Shown here: piece by piece, positions 33,581 to 43,486 of the stretch
Layout: each line of letters opens with the position of its first letter
Position numbering within the stretch: the stretch's first letter is position 1
From: Euplotes aediculatus
Lineage: Eukaryota > Ciliophora > Spirotrichea > Euplotida > Euplotidae
DNA: 50,930 nt
Assembly (NCBI GenBank): GCA_030463445.1
Contig: JAQGFW010017340.1
Location: 1-50,930 of the forward strand
Direction of reading: 5' to 3'
Position numbers and translations under genes: made by a program
The notes under the pieces: model-generated
What the model saw: the letters and a program-made list of their open reading frames with translations, nothing else
Database searches by the model: none
Told to the model about the DNA's origin: nothing

Positions 33581-35148
33581 TGTATGATGACCTTTTTAGT
33601 TGCAAGCTCCAATCCTTGCTGAATACTTATAAAGTAGATACCCGTAGGCTGCTTGAGCTCAATATTGGAGATTTCGTTTTCTAGCATCGACTGCAATACC
33701 ATTCGCCCATGAATGTCAAAAACTTGGAGATCGACCGCATCCAATTGTTTGCCTGTAATCCGCAAGCTCACTTCGCCACATGACGGGTTGGGAGAAACAA
33801 GGATGCCCAATTTTTCCACATTTCCTTGATCGGCCAGACCAACTGTCGTTGGGCAATTGGTATAGCCCAGCGTGCCAAGCTCGCCAAGGATGCTTGAACT
33901 CCGGTTGGCGATAAATGACTTGAGGCCAGGGAAATCAAGATTGCCAATCGTGATAGTATTGCTGATATTTTGGTCAAAGTTCTGATCGGTGTACATCTTG
34001 AGCGAATCTGCATACACCCAGCTTTGTAGGCGGTTGCGTAAATCGTCGATTTTGGGATTCAGCACCGAAGGAAGAAAATAGTTGTTTGCAAATCGGCAGA
34101 CGTTTTGGAGGTAGGTATCTCTGTAGGTGCTGTCATTGAGCATCTTATCCGCCAATGGACGTGCAGTCGCAGGCGGTGAGAGGTACAGAACACTTATGTT
34201 CTCTATCTGGGATACCGTCATCGGCACATCCATCCCAAAGGCCGTGCTCGCATCCCAAACAATCCATTGAAATTTGTCTGAGACCGTATCGTGGTAGATG
34301 TAATAGTTATGGATGAAGCGGTAGGGGTAAGAATCAAAATCCACAAAAATATTGTAAGCAGCCCAAGCACTTATGAAGGAATTGGTATTGAGGACGGCTT
34401 CAACTGAATCCCTAAACTGGCTAGCATTCGTATTGTTGATTTGTGCAGTGAGATTGATCAGATCAGTCCAATCATTGGCGGTTTCATTGGTTTTGAGGGT
34501 ATAGCAGTTGTAATAGGAATTGATAGTCCCGTGGTAGCGCAGGTCGGCGCAAGATGCACCGGGGCCGTCACCTTTGAAAAGGTTGCCCTCGTTGTCTCCA
34601 AACCGATCTTTCAAAAACGACTTTTGAATCCGCTCCACCGCGAGATAGAGCCCCCAGTAATCGCCGTTGATATAGAGCCGCACATAGTTTGCCCTTGGTG
34701 CAGGGATGCCTTGGGTGTTGCAAAAGTCCAGAAACATCTTCTCACGCATAAATGAGGGATCCTGGTACAAATTGTTGAGGTTAAGGCTTTTTAATCCATA
34801 CATCTTTTGGCCAGGGACATATTCATTGAATGAAAGGGTGAAAGGCTTCTTATTTCCAGGGTAGTTGTAATAAGAAGAATTACCTTTGAACTGAATGCCG
34901 ACCGAGTCCAGTGATTGGCCATCGAAGAGTACGCTGGCTGGGATATAGGTCGAAGAATCATTCGCATCGTCGTAGGCCTTATTGTTCACGAGCAAACTCC
35001 AATAGTTGCCCTGTGGAAAGCTAATGTAAATCGAATGCACTGTGTTGTCGTCAAAAAGACTGTCCCCAAGGGTTGTTTGCCCAATGCATATCGAAGCGGG
35101 ATATAAGATACAAGCGGCAAAAGCGAGCAACAGCGTGACTTTTCTCAT
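33577..35148 (-). CDS. T9SS-sorted CotH-family kinase-like protein
   Basis: From the ATG at 35148 the signal peptide is [17 protein letters not shown]. The CotH domain (protein-kinase-like) fills about residues 90-430 with the family blocks [47 protein letters not shown] and [13 protein letters not shown]. Spore-coat CotH phosphorylates proteins; secreted homologues are common in Bacteroidota. A type A T9SS domain ends it ([35 protein letters not shown]). A TTATATAATTATGAC promoter-like motif lies 59 bp upstream. The frame is open to 35181. Confidence 0.85.
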   Translation of the reverse strand: MRKVTLLLAFAACILYPASICIGQTTLGDSLFDDNTVHSIYISFPQGNYWSLLVNNKAYDDANDSSTYIPASVLFDGQSLDSVGIQFKGNSSYYNYPGNKKPFTLSFNEYVPGQKMYGLKSLNLNNLYQDPSFMREKMFLDFCNTQGIPAPRANYVRLYINGDYWGLYLAVERIQKSFLKDRFGDNEGNLFKGDGPGASCADLRYHGTINSYYNCYTLKTNETANDWTDLINLTAQINNTNASQFRDSVEAVLNTNSFISAWAAYNIFVDFDSYPYRFIHNYYIYHDTVSDKFQWIVWDASTAFGMDVPMTVSQIENISVLYLSPPATARPLADKMLNDSTYRDTYLQNVCRFANNYFLPSVLNPKIDDLRNRLQSWVYADSLKMYTDQNFDQNISNTITIGNLDFPGLKSFIANRSSSILGELGTLGYTNCPTTVGLADQGNVEKLGILVSPNPSCGEVSLRITGKQLDAVDLQVFDIHGRMVLQSMLENEISNIELKQPTGIYFISIQQGLELATKKVIIQ

Positions 35149-35206
35149 GGTAGAATCACCAAATAAAGTGGAATTTACCAAATTTGGCTATTAATCATGA
35201 AGCCAT

Positions 35207-35221
35207 GTCATAATTATATAA
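35207..35221 (-). promoter_or_regulatory. Promoter-like motif TTATATAATTATGAC
   Basis: Identical over 15 bases to the motif before the copper radical oxidase, and placed 59 bp before the CotH start. It contains TAATTATG, one base from TAnnTTTG. No -33 TTTG is obvious. Confidence 0.45.
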
Positions 35222-35300
35222 CTCTATATAGCCATATCTAAGTTTCACTATTCTCGGAAGGCTAAATATTCGATTCAAAAAAATTCTCAAACCCTAATCC

Positions 35301-37355
35301 CTAATTCTTAACAAACCGTCGGCGAAGGTAGCCATCAGCTGTGCCCACCCTTACGAAATAGACTCCCGGAGAAAATGTGGCTATGGGAATTGACACTCTC
35401 CCTTGATCGATGTCTTGTAGCCGTACCATTTCAGCCCCAAGTACATTCCATATTACAAGCTCCTGGATTGGTTCTGGATTCGGGAGGTCCAACCTTACTT
35501 GGAGCGTATGGGACGCGGGATTTGGGTAGAGCACAAGTTGTGCTTCCTTACTGGCCGCGTCCAAATTTACTGGCAGTGACCCACTTAAATCGATGCTATC
35601 GATATAAAGTGCATTTCCGCCATCGGTTATATTGACGATCTTGATGTCCACATGATCGCTCGGGGCGTATGCGCTGAGGTCGATAAGTGCAGACTTCCAT
35701 TGGGTATTATTGGGGATGAACAAGGTCGTCTGGTTGGGAGCACTCACCAAGCCACCACCTGTGCGGTAAAACTTTTGGGTCCAAGTCGTGCCGCAATTGC
35801 TGGATACGAGCACGATGAGCTCGTCGCTATAGTTGGGGTCGCTGCGTGCATAAGCCCACTTAAATGCGAGTTTTATCGGCGTGAGCAATGTCGTGAAATC
35901 CATGCGAGGAAGCAGCAAAGCGTCTGATTGTCCATAGTTGGTATTGATGAGGTTTTGAATCCTTGCAGATGCGACTCCTTCTATGGCTGCATCGGTCGTG
36001 CGTTCCCACGTGATTCCATTGTCGGGATTGTCGATCATCAATCCATTGCTAGGGAAGTTGGGATTTTCAAAGCCATGTGCCCAAGAGGTGATCATTCCAA
36101 CCTGCGGCGTAAGCACAGTCACATAATTCACCAACTCAAGCGTGTCGATTCCGACTACATTGGATACGATCAATGAAGCGGAATACGTGCCAATGGACGT
36201 GTAAGTGACGGACGGGTTGCTTGTCGTCGATGTCGAGGGCGTGCCGCCGGGGAAGCTCCAATAGTATGTCGTTGGATTGTTGAGCGATCGGCTATAATAG
36301 GTAATGCTGCTACCGACGCAGATCGATGTTTGGAATGTAGTGAAATCTGCAATCGGTGGACACGTGAGAGGAGCAACGTAGCTGGAGTCACAGCCCGCGC
36401 TTACAAGGTTGGAGTCGCTCCAAATCACCGTGCGCAGGCTGGAAAGCGTGGCATGCATCCGGTCCTTTTGCCCTGCGGTAAACATGTTTTTGCAGGCATC
36501 GTCGGAGTAGTCACAATAGTTTGCGATCTGATCATTCACGTCAGGCAAGTCATTGGAGCAGCTATTGATGTTTGGGCATCCAAAATTGGGGTTGGCAACG
36601 GGTGGCGTATCGCATACGTAGTCGCCATCTGTACAGGTATCTGTTCCGCAGCCATTGTTGAATGTATGGTACAATCCAAACCAATGGCCGATCTCATGTG
36701 TGGTCGTGCGGCCATTGGTGCCCGTAGCGGCCGTTCCCGATTTCCCAAAATAGTTATGCCTCACCACGATGCCATCTTCATCGGGCGGCCCACCTGGAAA
36801 CGAGGAATAGCCAGCAATTCCGCTGCCACCGTTGATGCTTTTGACCACATACATATTGAGATACCTGCTATTGTCCCAGTAACTGAGTTGCTTCAATTGG
36901 GCCCGCTGATACGTCACGTGGTTGGTAAGCGTGGACTGCACCCGCACGATTCCATCTGTGCAGTTCCCATCGGGAGAAATTTTTGCCAAGCAAAATTCGA
37001 TCTCGGTATCGACACCATTCCCATCGCCATTGGTGCCTGTGAGCTTGCGAAAATCCTCATTCAGCACTTCAATTTGTCCCAACACCTGGGCATCAGAGAT
37101 GTTTTCGGTGCCACCATTGTGGATGATATGCACCACCACAGGTATGGTTTTAATGCCATGCATGGCGCGCGCACCGTGCCCCAAATTTTTCAGCGAGGAG
37201 GTGATGGCGGTTTCGGCCCGTTGTATGCTGCTGGCATTCTGTTGCTGATAATGGTCAAAATAGCAGGGCTCAGATAACCTCTGCGCCTGAGTACTCACAA
37301 CGGAGAGAAGCAACAATGTGCAGACAATCGTTATTTTAATTGATTTTTGAAGCAT
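35301..37355 (-). CDS. T9SS-sorted M43 zinc metalloprotease
   Basis: After the signal peptide (MLQKSIKITIVCTLLLLSVVSTQAQ) a pappalysin-type M43 catalytic domain occupies about residues 60-320, with the zinc motif THEIGHWFGLYH and IPVVVHIIHNGG at its start. The Met-turn region reads NYCDYSDDACKNMFT, so the usual Met is replaced by Cys (codon TGT at about 36511). A PKD-like domain (ADFTTFQTSICVG..YWSFPGGTPSTS) and a CUB/MAM-like beta domain with LRVSSNCGTTW-style blocks follow, then a type A T9SS domain (LYPNPASHTLQVRL). It should be secreted and cleave proteins outside the cell. It is monocistronic. Confidence 0.85.
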   Translation of the reverse strand: MLQKSIKITIVCTLLLLSVVSTQAQRLSEPCYFDHYQQQNASSIQRAETAITSSLKNLGHGARAMHGIKTIPVVVHIIHNGGTENISDAQVLGQIEVLNEDFRKLTGTNGDGNGVDTEIEFCLAKISPDGNCTDGIVRVQSTLTNHVTYQRAQLKQLSYWDNSRYLNMYVVKSINGGSGIAGYSSFPGGPPDEDGIVVRHNYFGKSGTAATGTNGRTTTHEIGHWFGLYHTFNNGCGTDTCTDGDYVCDTPPVANPNFGCPNINSCSNDLPDVNDQIANYCDYSDDACKNMFTAGQKDRMHATLSSLRTVIWSDSNLVSAGCDSSYVAPLTCPPIADFTTFQTSICVGSSITYYSRSLNNPTTYYWSFPGGTPSTSTTSNPSVTYTSIGTYSASLIVSNVVGIDTLELVNYVTVLTPQVGMITSWAHGFENPNFPSNGLMIDNPDNGITWERTTDAAIEGVASARIQNLINTNYGQSDALLLPRMDFTTLLTPIKLAFKWAYARSDPNYSDELIVLVSSNCGTTWTQKFYRTGGGLVSAPNQTTLFIPNNTQWKSALIDLSAYAPSDHVDIKIVNITDGGNALYIDSIDLSGSLPVNLDAASKEAQLVLYPNPASHTLQVRLDLPNPEPIQELVIWNVLGAEMVRLQDIDQGRVSIPIATFSPGVYFVRVGTADGYLRRRFVKN

Positions 37356-37432
37356 ATTCGATCCAATTTCAAAAACATATCAGAGCACACGGGAGAGAAA
37401 ACAATTTTGCGAATACCCTCCGTTCCGCGACC

Positions 37433-40400
37433 TCAGCTTTCATTCGACTGCAATGAGGACTGTCCCACAACCCTCTGCATCGCCTTCCTCCCAAACACAA
37501 AAAACACAACAGGCGTGACTATGATATCCAACAGTGTCGATGAAACCAATCCACCCAAGATCACCGTCGCCACAGGATAAAGAATCTCCTTCCCAGGCGC
37601 GGTTGCATCCAGCGTCAGCGGGATCAAGGCCAATCCCGCCACCATCGCCGTCATCATCACGGGAACCAACCGTTCCAGCGACCCTCGGATGATCATTTCC
37701 TTTCCAAATGTTTCCCCTTCCTGCTGCATCAGGTGAATGTAGTGGGAAATCATCATGATGCCGTTGCGCGAGGCGATGCCCGTGAGGGTCACAAATCCCA
37801 CCATCGTCGCAATGGAAAAGGTGCCACCCGTCAATACCACTGCGATCACGCTGCCGATCAAGGCAAGCGGAATGTTGAGCATCACTTGCGACACGATGCG
37901 CCCAGACTTGAAGTGGGCATACAACACAATGAAAATTCCCACCAACGAAAAAATACTCAGCATCAGGATGAGACGCGAGGCCGATTGTTGGCTTTCAAAT
38001 TGGCCACCGTAGTGGAGGTAATAACCCTTGGGCAAATTCAATTCCTTTCCCAGCCGTTCTTGGACTTCTTTGACTGTACTGCCAAGGTCACGACCCTGCA
38101 CATTGCAACTGAGTACGATGCGCCGCTGCGTATTTTCGTGGTAGATGCTGTTTTGGGTAGGATTGTAGGTGATCGCCGCGATTTGATGCAAGGGCACCTG
38201 CGATCCATCAGGCAGGTCGATCATGGTCATCCGAATGGCGGCAAGGTTGTTGCGGCCTTCATCCGTGCTACGCAGCAAGACATCGTAAGATTGTTGCCCT
38301 TCAAATATTTGTCCCTCAACTTTGCCATTGTAAAAGATTTCAAGGTCCTCGGCCACCTTGCCAGCTTGGAGCCCATAGCGTTGCAGGGCCGCCCGGTCTA
38401 GTCTGATTTGCAACTGTGGCACCAAGACCTGCTTTTCGACTTGCGCATCCACCACGCCAGGGATCGTCAGCAGGATCGCATGTGCTTTCAGGGCATTTTG
38501 TCGCAACTCAGCTAGGTCATTGCCGAAGACCTTGATCGCCACTTGCGCACGTACGCCAGACAGCAGGTGATCCAGACGGTGGGAGATGGGCTGCCCAATA
38601 TTCACCGACACCCCTTTGAGGAGGGCAAGCTGATTCCGGATATCCGCCAAGATCGTAGCCCGATCGCGCTCGGTGTCCTCTGCCAATTCCACCTCGATTT
38701 CGGAATTGCTCACAGGCTCCACATGCTCGTCCAATTCGGCCCGGCCCGTGCGCCGACTTACAAACTGTACCTCTGGAACGCGCAAGATCAGGCGTTCAGC
38801 CGCCTTGCCGATGCGATTGCTTTCTTCCAGGGACGTGCCGGGTGCAGCCGACAAATTGATCGTGAAGGATCCCTCGTTGAATGGAGGCAAGAATTCCGAC
38901 CCAAAAAACGGTACGATGCTGATGCTCCCCAAAATCAGCACGACTGCCACGGCAATGATGGGAATGGGATGGTCCAACGACCAATTGAGCAGCTTGCGAT
39001 CCTGCCGCTTCAGCAACCTGACCAAGCGCGTTTCGCCGTGCTGCGAAGGCAAGATGGACTTTGCTTCGGAGGTTTGCCTTTTGGAAAACACTCGCTTGAC
39101 CTTCGGCCAAATGGACATCTTGTCCGTTGGCCTCCTCTCCGATCCCAATAAATAACTGCAAAGTGCGGGTGTCACCGTCAAGGACACTGCCAAGGAGGCC
39201 AAAATTGACGTAATGTAGGCGATGCCGAGCGGCGCAAAGATTTTGCCCTCAATCCCCTGCAAATAGAACAGTGGCAAGAAGACCAGGACCACAATGATCG
39301 TGGCATAGACAATGGAATTGCGCACCTCGCTGCTAGCTTCATAGATCACCTGCATTGTCGGCATGGGCTGATCCTTGCTGCGGTTTTCCCGGAGCCGCCG
39401 ATGGACATTCTCCACATCCACAATCGCATCGTCCACGAGTTCTCCAATCGCGATGGCCAATCCGCCCAGCGTCAAAGTATTGATGGAAATGCCAAAAGCC
39501 TTGAAGATCAGTGCCGTGATGACGAGTGACAAGGGGATGGCCGTCAGCGTAATCATCGTCGTGCGGAAATTGGCGAGGAAAAGCAGGAGAATGATCACCA
39601 CGAGGATAAAGCCATCACGCAAAGCCTCCTCGACATTGGTGAGGGCATTCACGATAAAGCTCTTTTGCTGGAAAATCTTGGTATTGAGTTGGACATCCAC
39701 GGGGAGGGAGGACTGCAATTCTGCCACCGCTTCTTCGACGGCATCCGTAAGCTCCACCGTGGAGGCGCCCGGCTGCTTTTCCACCGTGAGAATCACCGCC
39801 GGTCGGCCATTGATACTGGCATCGCCACGCTTGACGGCACCGCCGAGACTTACCTCCGCGACATCACTCAGCAATACAGATAGGCCATTTTCGTTGCGGA
39901 TAACCGTGGCCTTCAGGTCCTCGAGATTTTCTGCACGACCGATATTGCGGATCAATACCTCGTTGCCATAGCGATTGACAAAACCACCCGTGGTATTCCC
40001 ATTGGTGAGCCTGAGTGCTTCATCCACTGCATTGAGCGATAGACCATATTGCTTGAGTCGCGCAGTCGAGATCAGCACTTGAAATTGCCTGCGTTCGCCA
40101 CCTATCGGGATCACCTGTGACACGCCTTTGATGCTCATGAGCCGTCTGCGAATGGTGAAGTCTGCCAAGCTGCGCAATTCCATCGGGGAAGTGGTATCAC
40201 CCGAAACACCGATCATCATGATTTGGCCCATGATGCTGCTCACAGGCCCCATTACAGGGGTAATTCCTGCGGGAAATTGCACGGTTTGCAGCTTTTCGGC
40301 CACCAATTGTCGTGCCTTGAAGACATCCGTTTCCCAATCAAATTCGACAAACACCATCCCGATCCCAATGGAAGATGCACTTCTCACACGCTCCACGCCG

Positions 40401-40630
40401 GGTGCGCCATTGAGTGCAACTTCCACGGGGGTCGTCACTTGCGTCTCGATTTCCTCGGGGGCCATTCCATTGGCCTCCAAGAAAATCGTGACTTGTGGCC
40501 GATTGAGATCGGGCAAGACATCCACCGGCAGTTGCATAAAGGTATAGGCCCCATACACCAACAACAGTGCTGCGGTCGCAACCACAAACATGCGGTTGTG
40601 AAGGGAAAACTGTATCAGTCGATTGAGCAT
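37433..40630 (-). CDS. HME-RND efflux pump, CzcA-like
   Basis: A complete RND pump of about 1,065 residues with twelve transmembrane helices (FSLHNRMFVVATAALLLVYG first, FVTLTGIASRNGIMMISH late) and the proton-relay helix GELVDDAIVDVENVHRRL. The three methionines of CusA are absent: the corresponding places read FTINLSAAPGTS, SNSEIEVEL and HRLDHLLSGV. The cargo may therefore be a divalent metal or be carried differently. The ATG at 40630 aligns with family starts; the frame is open to 40660. It is the last gene of the operon starting with the channel at 44707. Confidence 0.88.
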   Translation of the reverse strand: MLNRLIQFSLHNRMFVVATAALLLVYGAYTFMQLPVDVLPDLNRPQVTIFLEANGMAPEEIETQVTTPVEVALNGAPGVERVRSASSIGIGMVFVEFDWETDVFKARQLVAEKLQTVQFPAGITPVMGPVSSIMGQIMMIGVSGDTTSPMELRSLADFTIRRRLMSIKGVSQVIPIGGERRQFQVLISTARLKQYGLSLNAVDEALRLTNGNTTGGFVNRYGNEVLIRNIGRAENLEDLKATVIRNENGLSVLLSDVAEVSLGGAVKRGDASINGRPAVILTVEKQPGASTVELTDAVEEAVAELQSSLPVDVQLNTKIFQQKSFIVNALTNVEEALRDGFILVVIILLLFLANFRTTMITLTAIPLSLVITALIFKAFGISINTLTLGGLAIAIGELVDDAIVDVENVHRRLRENRSKDQPMPTMQVIYEASSEVRNSIVYATIIVVLVFLPLFYLQGIEGKIFAPLGIAYITSILASLAVSLTVTPALCSYLLGSERRPTDKMSIWPKVKRVFSKRQTSEAKSILPSQHGETRLVRLLKRQDRKLLNWSLDHPIPIIAVAVVLILGSISIVPFFGSEFLPPFNEGSFTINLSAAPGTSLEESNRIGKAAERLILRVPEVQFVSRRTGRAELDEHVEPVSNSEIEVELAEDTERDRATILADIRNQLALLKGVSVNIGQPISHRLDHLLSGVRAQVAIKVFGNDLAELRQNALKAHAILLTIPGVVDAQVEKQVLVPQLQIRLDRAALQRYGLQAGKVAEDLEIFYNGKVEGQIFEGQQSYDVLLRSTDEGRNNLAAIRMTMIDLPDGSQVPLHQIAAITYNPTQNSIYHENTQRRIVLSCNVQGRDLGSTVKEVQERLGKELNLPKGYYLHYGGQFESQQSASRLILMLSIFSLVGIFIVLYAHFKSGRIVSQVMLNIPLALIGSVIAVVLTGGTFSIATMVGFVTLTGIASRNGIMMISHYIHLMQQEGETFGKEMIIRGSLERLVPVMMTAMVAGLALIPLTLDATAPGKEILYPVATVILGGLVSSTLLDIIVTPVVFFVFGRKAMQRVVGQSSLQSNES

Positions 40631-40686
40631 AGTCTTCTTTTCAATATCGCTTGCCTGCATTCATGAGAGGTGGAGGATTGCAGATC

Positions 40687-40730
40687 GTGGTGCTGTACAG
40701 ACGGGATTCTTGCCGTCTGTACAGCACCAC
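40687..40730. repeat. 44-bp perfect inverted repeat
   Basis: GTGGTGCTGTACAGACGG (40687-40704) is repeated inverted at 40713-40730, giving 18 perfect pairs around an 8-base loop. It lies between the lipoprotein stop at 40738 and the pump start at 40630. No T-run follows on either strand, so it is more likely a processing or attenuation hairpin or a REP-like repeat than a terminator. Confidence 0.7.
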
Positions 40731-40737
40731 ACTTGAT

Positions 40738-41727
40738 TCAATGGGAATGTGTATGTCCTTCTTCACCATCCTCATGCCCTGCTTCGGAATCGCCGCCCGC
40801 ACCTTGCACCACATCCAGTACAAAGTCTGCCACCTGCACTTTCCCATCAGCTTGAAATTGGAACCAGCACCGATAGATGCCTGCTTTGGCAAAGGTTGCG
40901 TGTAAGTCAAACTGATCTCCCTCTATATCAGGGTGGACATGCAGATAATCCTTGTCTTGCAGCCCGATCACGACCACATGGGCCTTGGCTCCGAGGTAGT
41001 CTTCCAGCGTACCGGGATCGACCGATTTGCCTCCCTTGGTGACCGTGGCTGAAATATGTTGGAGGGAGCCGCTCACCATTTTGCCATCCATCGTGGACAA
41101 TTTCACTTCATAGCCACCGACTTTGGAGGCAAGCTGTGCTTTGGTATAAGCTTTTGCGGTAGCAGGTTTGCCTTTCGCATTGAGCGTGAATTTTTCGAGT
41201 TGTTGCTGTCCACCTGAGGGCAGGTAGTCCGCATAGTAGAGATATTCCCCTGCGGCGGGCAACGTCTGTGTGAGATCATAGCTGCCGCTTGACTGATACT
41301 CAGGATGTTCGTGAGCAAACCAGGACAGGTCGCTGCTCACGGCGATGAGATGGATCTTTTTCTCGTGGTGCAGATCCAATGCAACAGCCTGACCCTCCTT
41401 GCCAGCGATTGTCGGCGTGAGGGCAAGCGTGAAAGGTTTTCCCGCTTCCACGGTGGCTGGCGTAGTGGCGTACTTCATGCGATAAGTTTCCGATTTTTCG
41501 CCATCGGTATGTACCATGTCCATCCCGCACTCGGGGCATTTGCCAGGGCTGCTGCTATGCTGATCGGGGTGCATTGGGCAGGTATAGTCGTGCGCCAGAC
41601 CCGCATGAGCCTGACTCGAATCGACCTGGGTGCTGTCTTGGTCGCCACCGCTACCCTTGCCGCCATCGCAACCCGCAAGGGGCATGAGACCAATGGCTGC
41701 TGTAAATAGTATGAGAAACTTTTTCAT
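40738..41727 (-). CDS. Lipoprotein with heavy-metal-binding domain
   Basis: Signal peptide with lipobox (AAIGLMPLAGCDGG), then a heavy-metal-binding domain (YTCPMHPDQHSSSPGKCPECGMDM, about residues 48-71). About 220 residues of beta-rich sequence follow, with the recurring block LHHEKKIHLIAVSSDLSWFAHEHPEYQ and DYLHVHPDIEGD, whose His residues suggest copper sites. The tail is His-rich (GHEDGEEGHTHSH). It is located between the adaptor and the pump in the operon and should act as a periplasmic metal trap handing ions to the pump. The partner pump is inferred from context. Confidence 0.85.
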   Translation of the reverse strand: MKKFLILFTAAIGLMPLAGCDGGKGSGGDQDSTQVDSSQAHAGLAHDYTCPMHPDQHSSSPGKCPECGMDMVHTDGEKSETYRMKYATTPATVEAGKPFTLALTPTIAGKEGQAVALDLHHEKKIHLIAVSSDLSWFAHEHPEYQSSGSYDLTQTLPAAGEYLYYADYLPSGGQQQLEKFTLNAKGKPATAKAYTKAQLASKVGGYEVKLSTMDGKMVSGSLQHISATVTKGGKSVDPGTLEDYLGAKAHVVVIGLQDKDYLHVHPDIEGDQFDLHATFAKAGIYRCWFQFQADGKVQVADFVLDVVQGAGGDSEAGHEDGEEGHTHSH

Positions 41728-41789
41728 AATATATTTTTCATTTAGAATTCAAAACCAAGCCTGCCGCAGTAGAAAAAATTCTCCATTCT

Positions 41790-43478
41790 TCATGGGTTCA
41801 AAAACATCATCTTAAGCTGATAAGCCCCATTCGTCACGATCTTTTCACCTGTCACAAGCCCCTCCAACACAACTGTGGAATGACTACTTGCCTCGCCGAC
41901 GGTCAAGTAGCGGATCAGAAACCGCTCCGCCGTTGCCTTGGCAAAGACAGCAGGCTTTCCATTTAGCTCCACGAGGGCACCATTCGGAATCGCAACGCTG
42001 CTTTTTTCTCCCGTATGCATGACTTCAAGGCTCACAAATTCCCCAAGGCGAAAAATTCCCTCATGATTGTCCACTTCAAAAAGGGCCTTCTGAGATTGAT
42101 TGCTCTCGTCTATGCGTTGCCCCATCGTCACCAGAGTTGCTGGGATGGATTTTGGCGAATCACCTTGAGTGGTTGCCATGAAGATGCTCCCAGCCTTGAC
42201 CGAAGCAAAATTGTCTTGATACACTTGCGCCTCGATATAGACCTTGTCAGAATTTGTGATTTGGAAAATGTCCTGTCCGGCATTCACCGTAGAGCCAATG
42301 GCAAAATTGAACCGTTCGACCTTGCCCTCGATGGGGGCGTACAGCGGTGTGAACCTGTTGCCGCCGGACTTACTGAGCAACTTCAGGAAGGCCTCGAGGT
42401 TGCCCGTGGCGGTATCGTAGCGCCTTTTGGCTTCATCGATTTCCTTGGTGGCCACAATATCCTTGATCGAGTTGAGCCGGTCAAGGTTCTTTTTGGCAGC
42501 TTCCATTTCAGCCTCCAATTCATTGCGCTGCGTGACCCAGCCGATTTCTGTATTCGCATCGACAGTTTGTTCTACCATTGCAAGCAATTGACCCTTGCGC
42601 ACAGATTGGCCTACAGACACCTGAAGACTTTTAAGGATGCCCGTCTGTGGCGATTGCACTACCGCAGCACCAGAAGCAGTGGGGACGATGGTTCCCATGA
42701 GTTCCTGCCCACCGACCTCAGCTGATGCATAGGCCTTGGCAGTCGCGATTTCAAACAAAAATTGCGTTTCCTTCACCGCGACAAATTCACTTGAATAAAA
42801 CATGGATGGTTGGCTTTCTGCCTTCTTTCCATGATCCTCGCCGCCGTGCGCCATCGTTTCACTGGTAAATGGTTGGCTGCTCAAGGCAACGATCAGCAAG
42901 AGAATCGTTGCTCTCCGCGCCACTTTGGGCCTGCGCTGAATCAACAGGCCCACAATCAACCCCAGTACCAAGGCAATCACAATCGCCACGATGCTCTTCA
43001 ATTGCAGCCAAGCAGGTGCGGTTTCCGAAATAGTGGCACGACCTTTCTCTTCTCCAAATACGATTCCCGAAACCTCTATCAAATCTGCCCCCAACTTGCC
43101 ATCGATCGAGACTTGGAGACTTGCAGGCTTGCTCCCATTCCTGAATTGGGTATGAATCGCATAGATGCCACTGTCTGCTTGCGAAATCGAAAACGTTTGC
43201 GAACCATCATCAGGGTTGCTCAGTTTCAGTTGCGCCCCTGAAATCGGCAAATTGGTGAGGGCATTGGCCAAAAACAAGGTCAGTTCAGTCTCTTCGCCTT
43301 GTTTCAGCGAGGCGTATTTGATCAGCACCTCGTACTTGTCGGATACGGCCTCCGCAGAATAATAGCCTGCAGGCAGTACGGTGGACGCTGTTTTCTTTTC
43401 GCCGTGGTCTTCACCGCCATGCGCATGGACAGGTGATAAGGACATTGCAACCAAGGCAGCTAAGGCGATGGTGCGCAT
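41790..43478 (-). CDS. RND adaptor fused to an N-terminal His-motif domain
   Basis: From the ATG at 43478 the order is signal peptide (MRTIALAALVAMSLSPVHA), HGGEDHGEKK, a beta domain (about 30-140), a transmembrane helix (IVAIVIALVLGLIVGLLIQ), a second signal-like segment (RRATILLLIVALSSQPFTSE) and a second AHGGEDHGKK. A complete adaptor follows (VVQSPQTGILKSLQVSVGQSVRKGQ, helical hairpin, YAPIEGKVERFNFAIGS, VYIEAQVYQDNF). The duplicated signal-plus-His motif suggests fusion of two exported proteins. An alternative start at 43502 would overlap the channel gene. It is the second gene of the operon. Confidence 0.82.
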   Translation of the reverse strand: MRTIALAALVAMSLSPVHAHGGEDHGEKKTASTVLPAGYYSAEAVSDKYEVLIKYASLKQGEETELTLFLANALTNLPISGAQLKLSNPDDGSQTFSISQADSGIYAIHTQFRNGSKPASLQVSIDGKLGADLIEVSGIVFGEEKGRATISETAPAWLQLKSIVAIVIALVLGLIVGLLIQRRPKVARRATILLLIVALSSQPFTSETMAHGGEDHGKKAESQPSMFYSSEFVAVKETQFLFEIATAKAYASAEVGGQELMGTIVPTASGAAVVQSPQTGILKSLQVSVGQSVRKGQLLAMVEQTVDANTEIGWVTQRNELEAEMEAAKKNLDRLNSIKDIVATKEIDEAKRRYDTATGNLEAFLKLLSKSGGNRFTPLYAPIEGKVERFNFAIGSTVNAGQDIFQITNSDKVYIEAQVYQDNFASVKAGSIFMATTQGDSPKSIPATLVTMGQRIDESNQSQKALFEVDNHEGIFRLGEFVSLEVMHTGEKSSVAIPNGALVELNGKPAVFAKATAERFLIRYLTVGEASSHSTVVLEGLVTGEKIVTNGAYQLKMMFLNP

Positions 43479-43486
43479 CCAAACAT

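Noticed and set aside
36330-37277. Plus-strand 315-residue open frame
   Set aside because: Antisense to the M43 protease, which has a complete zinc motif and T9SS domain.
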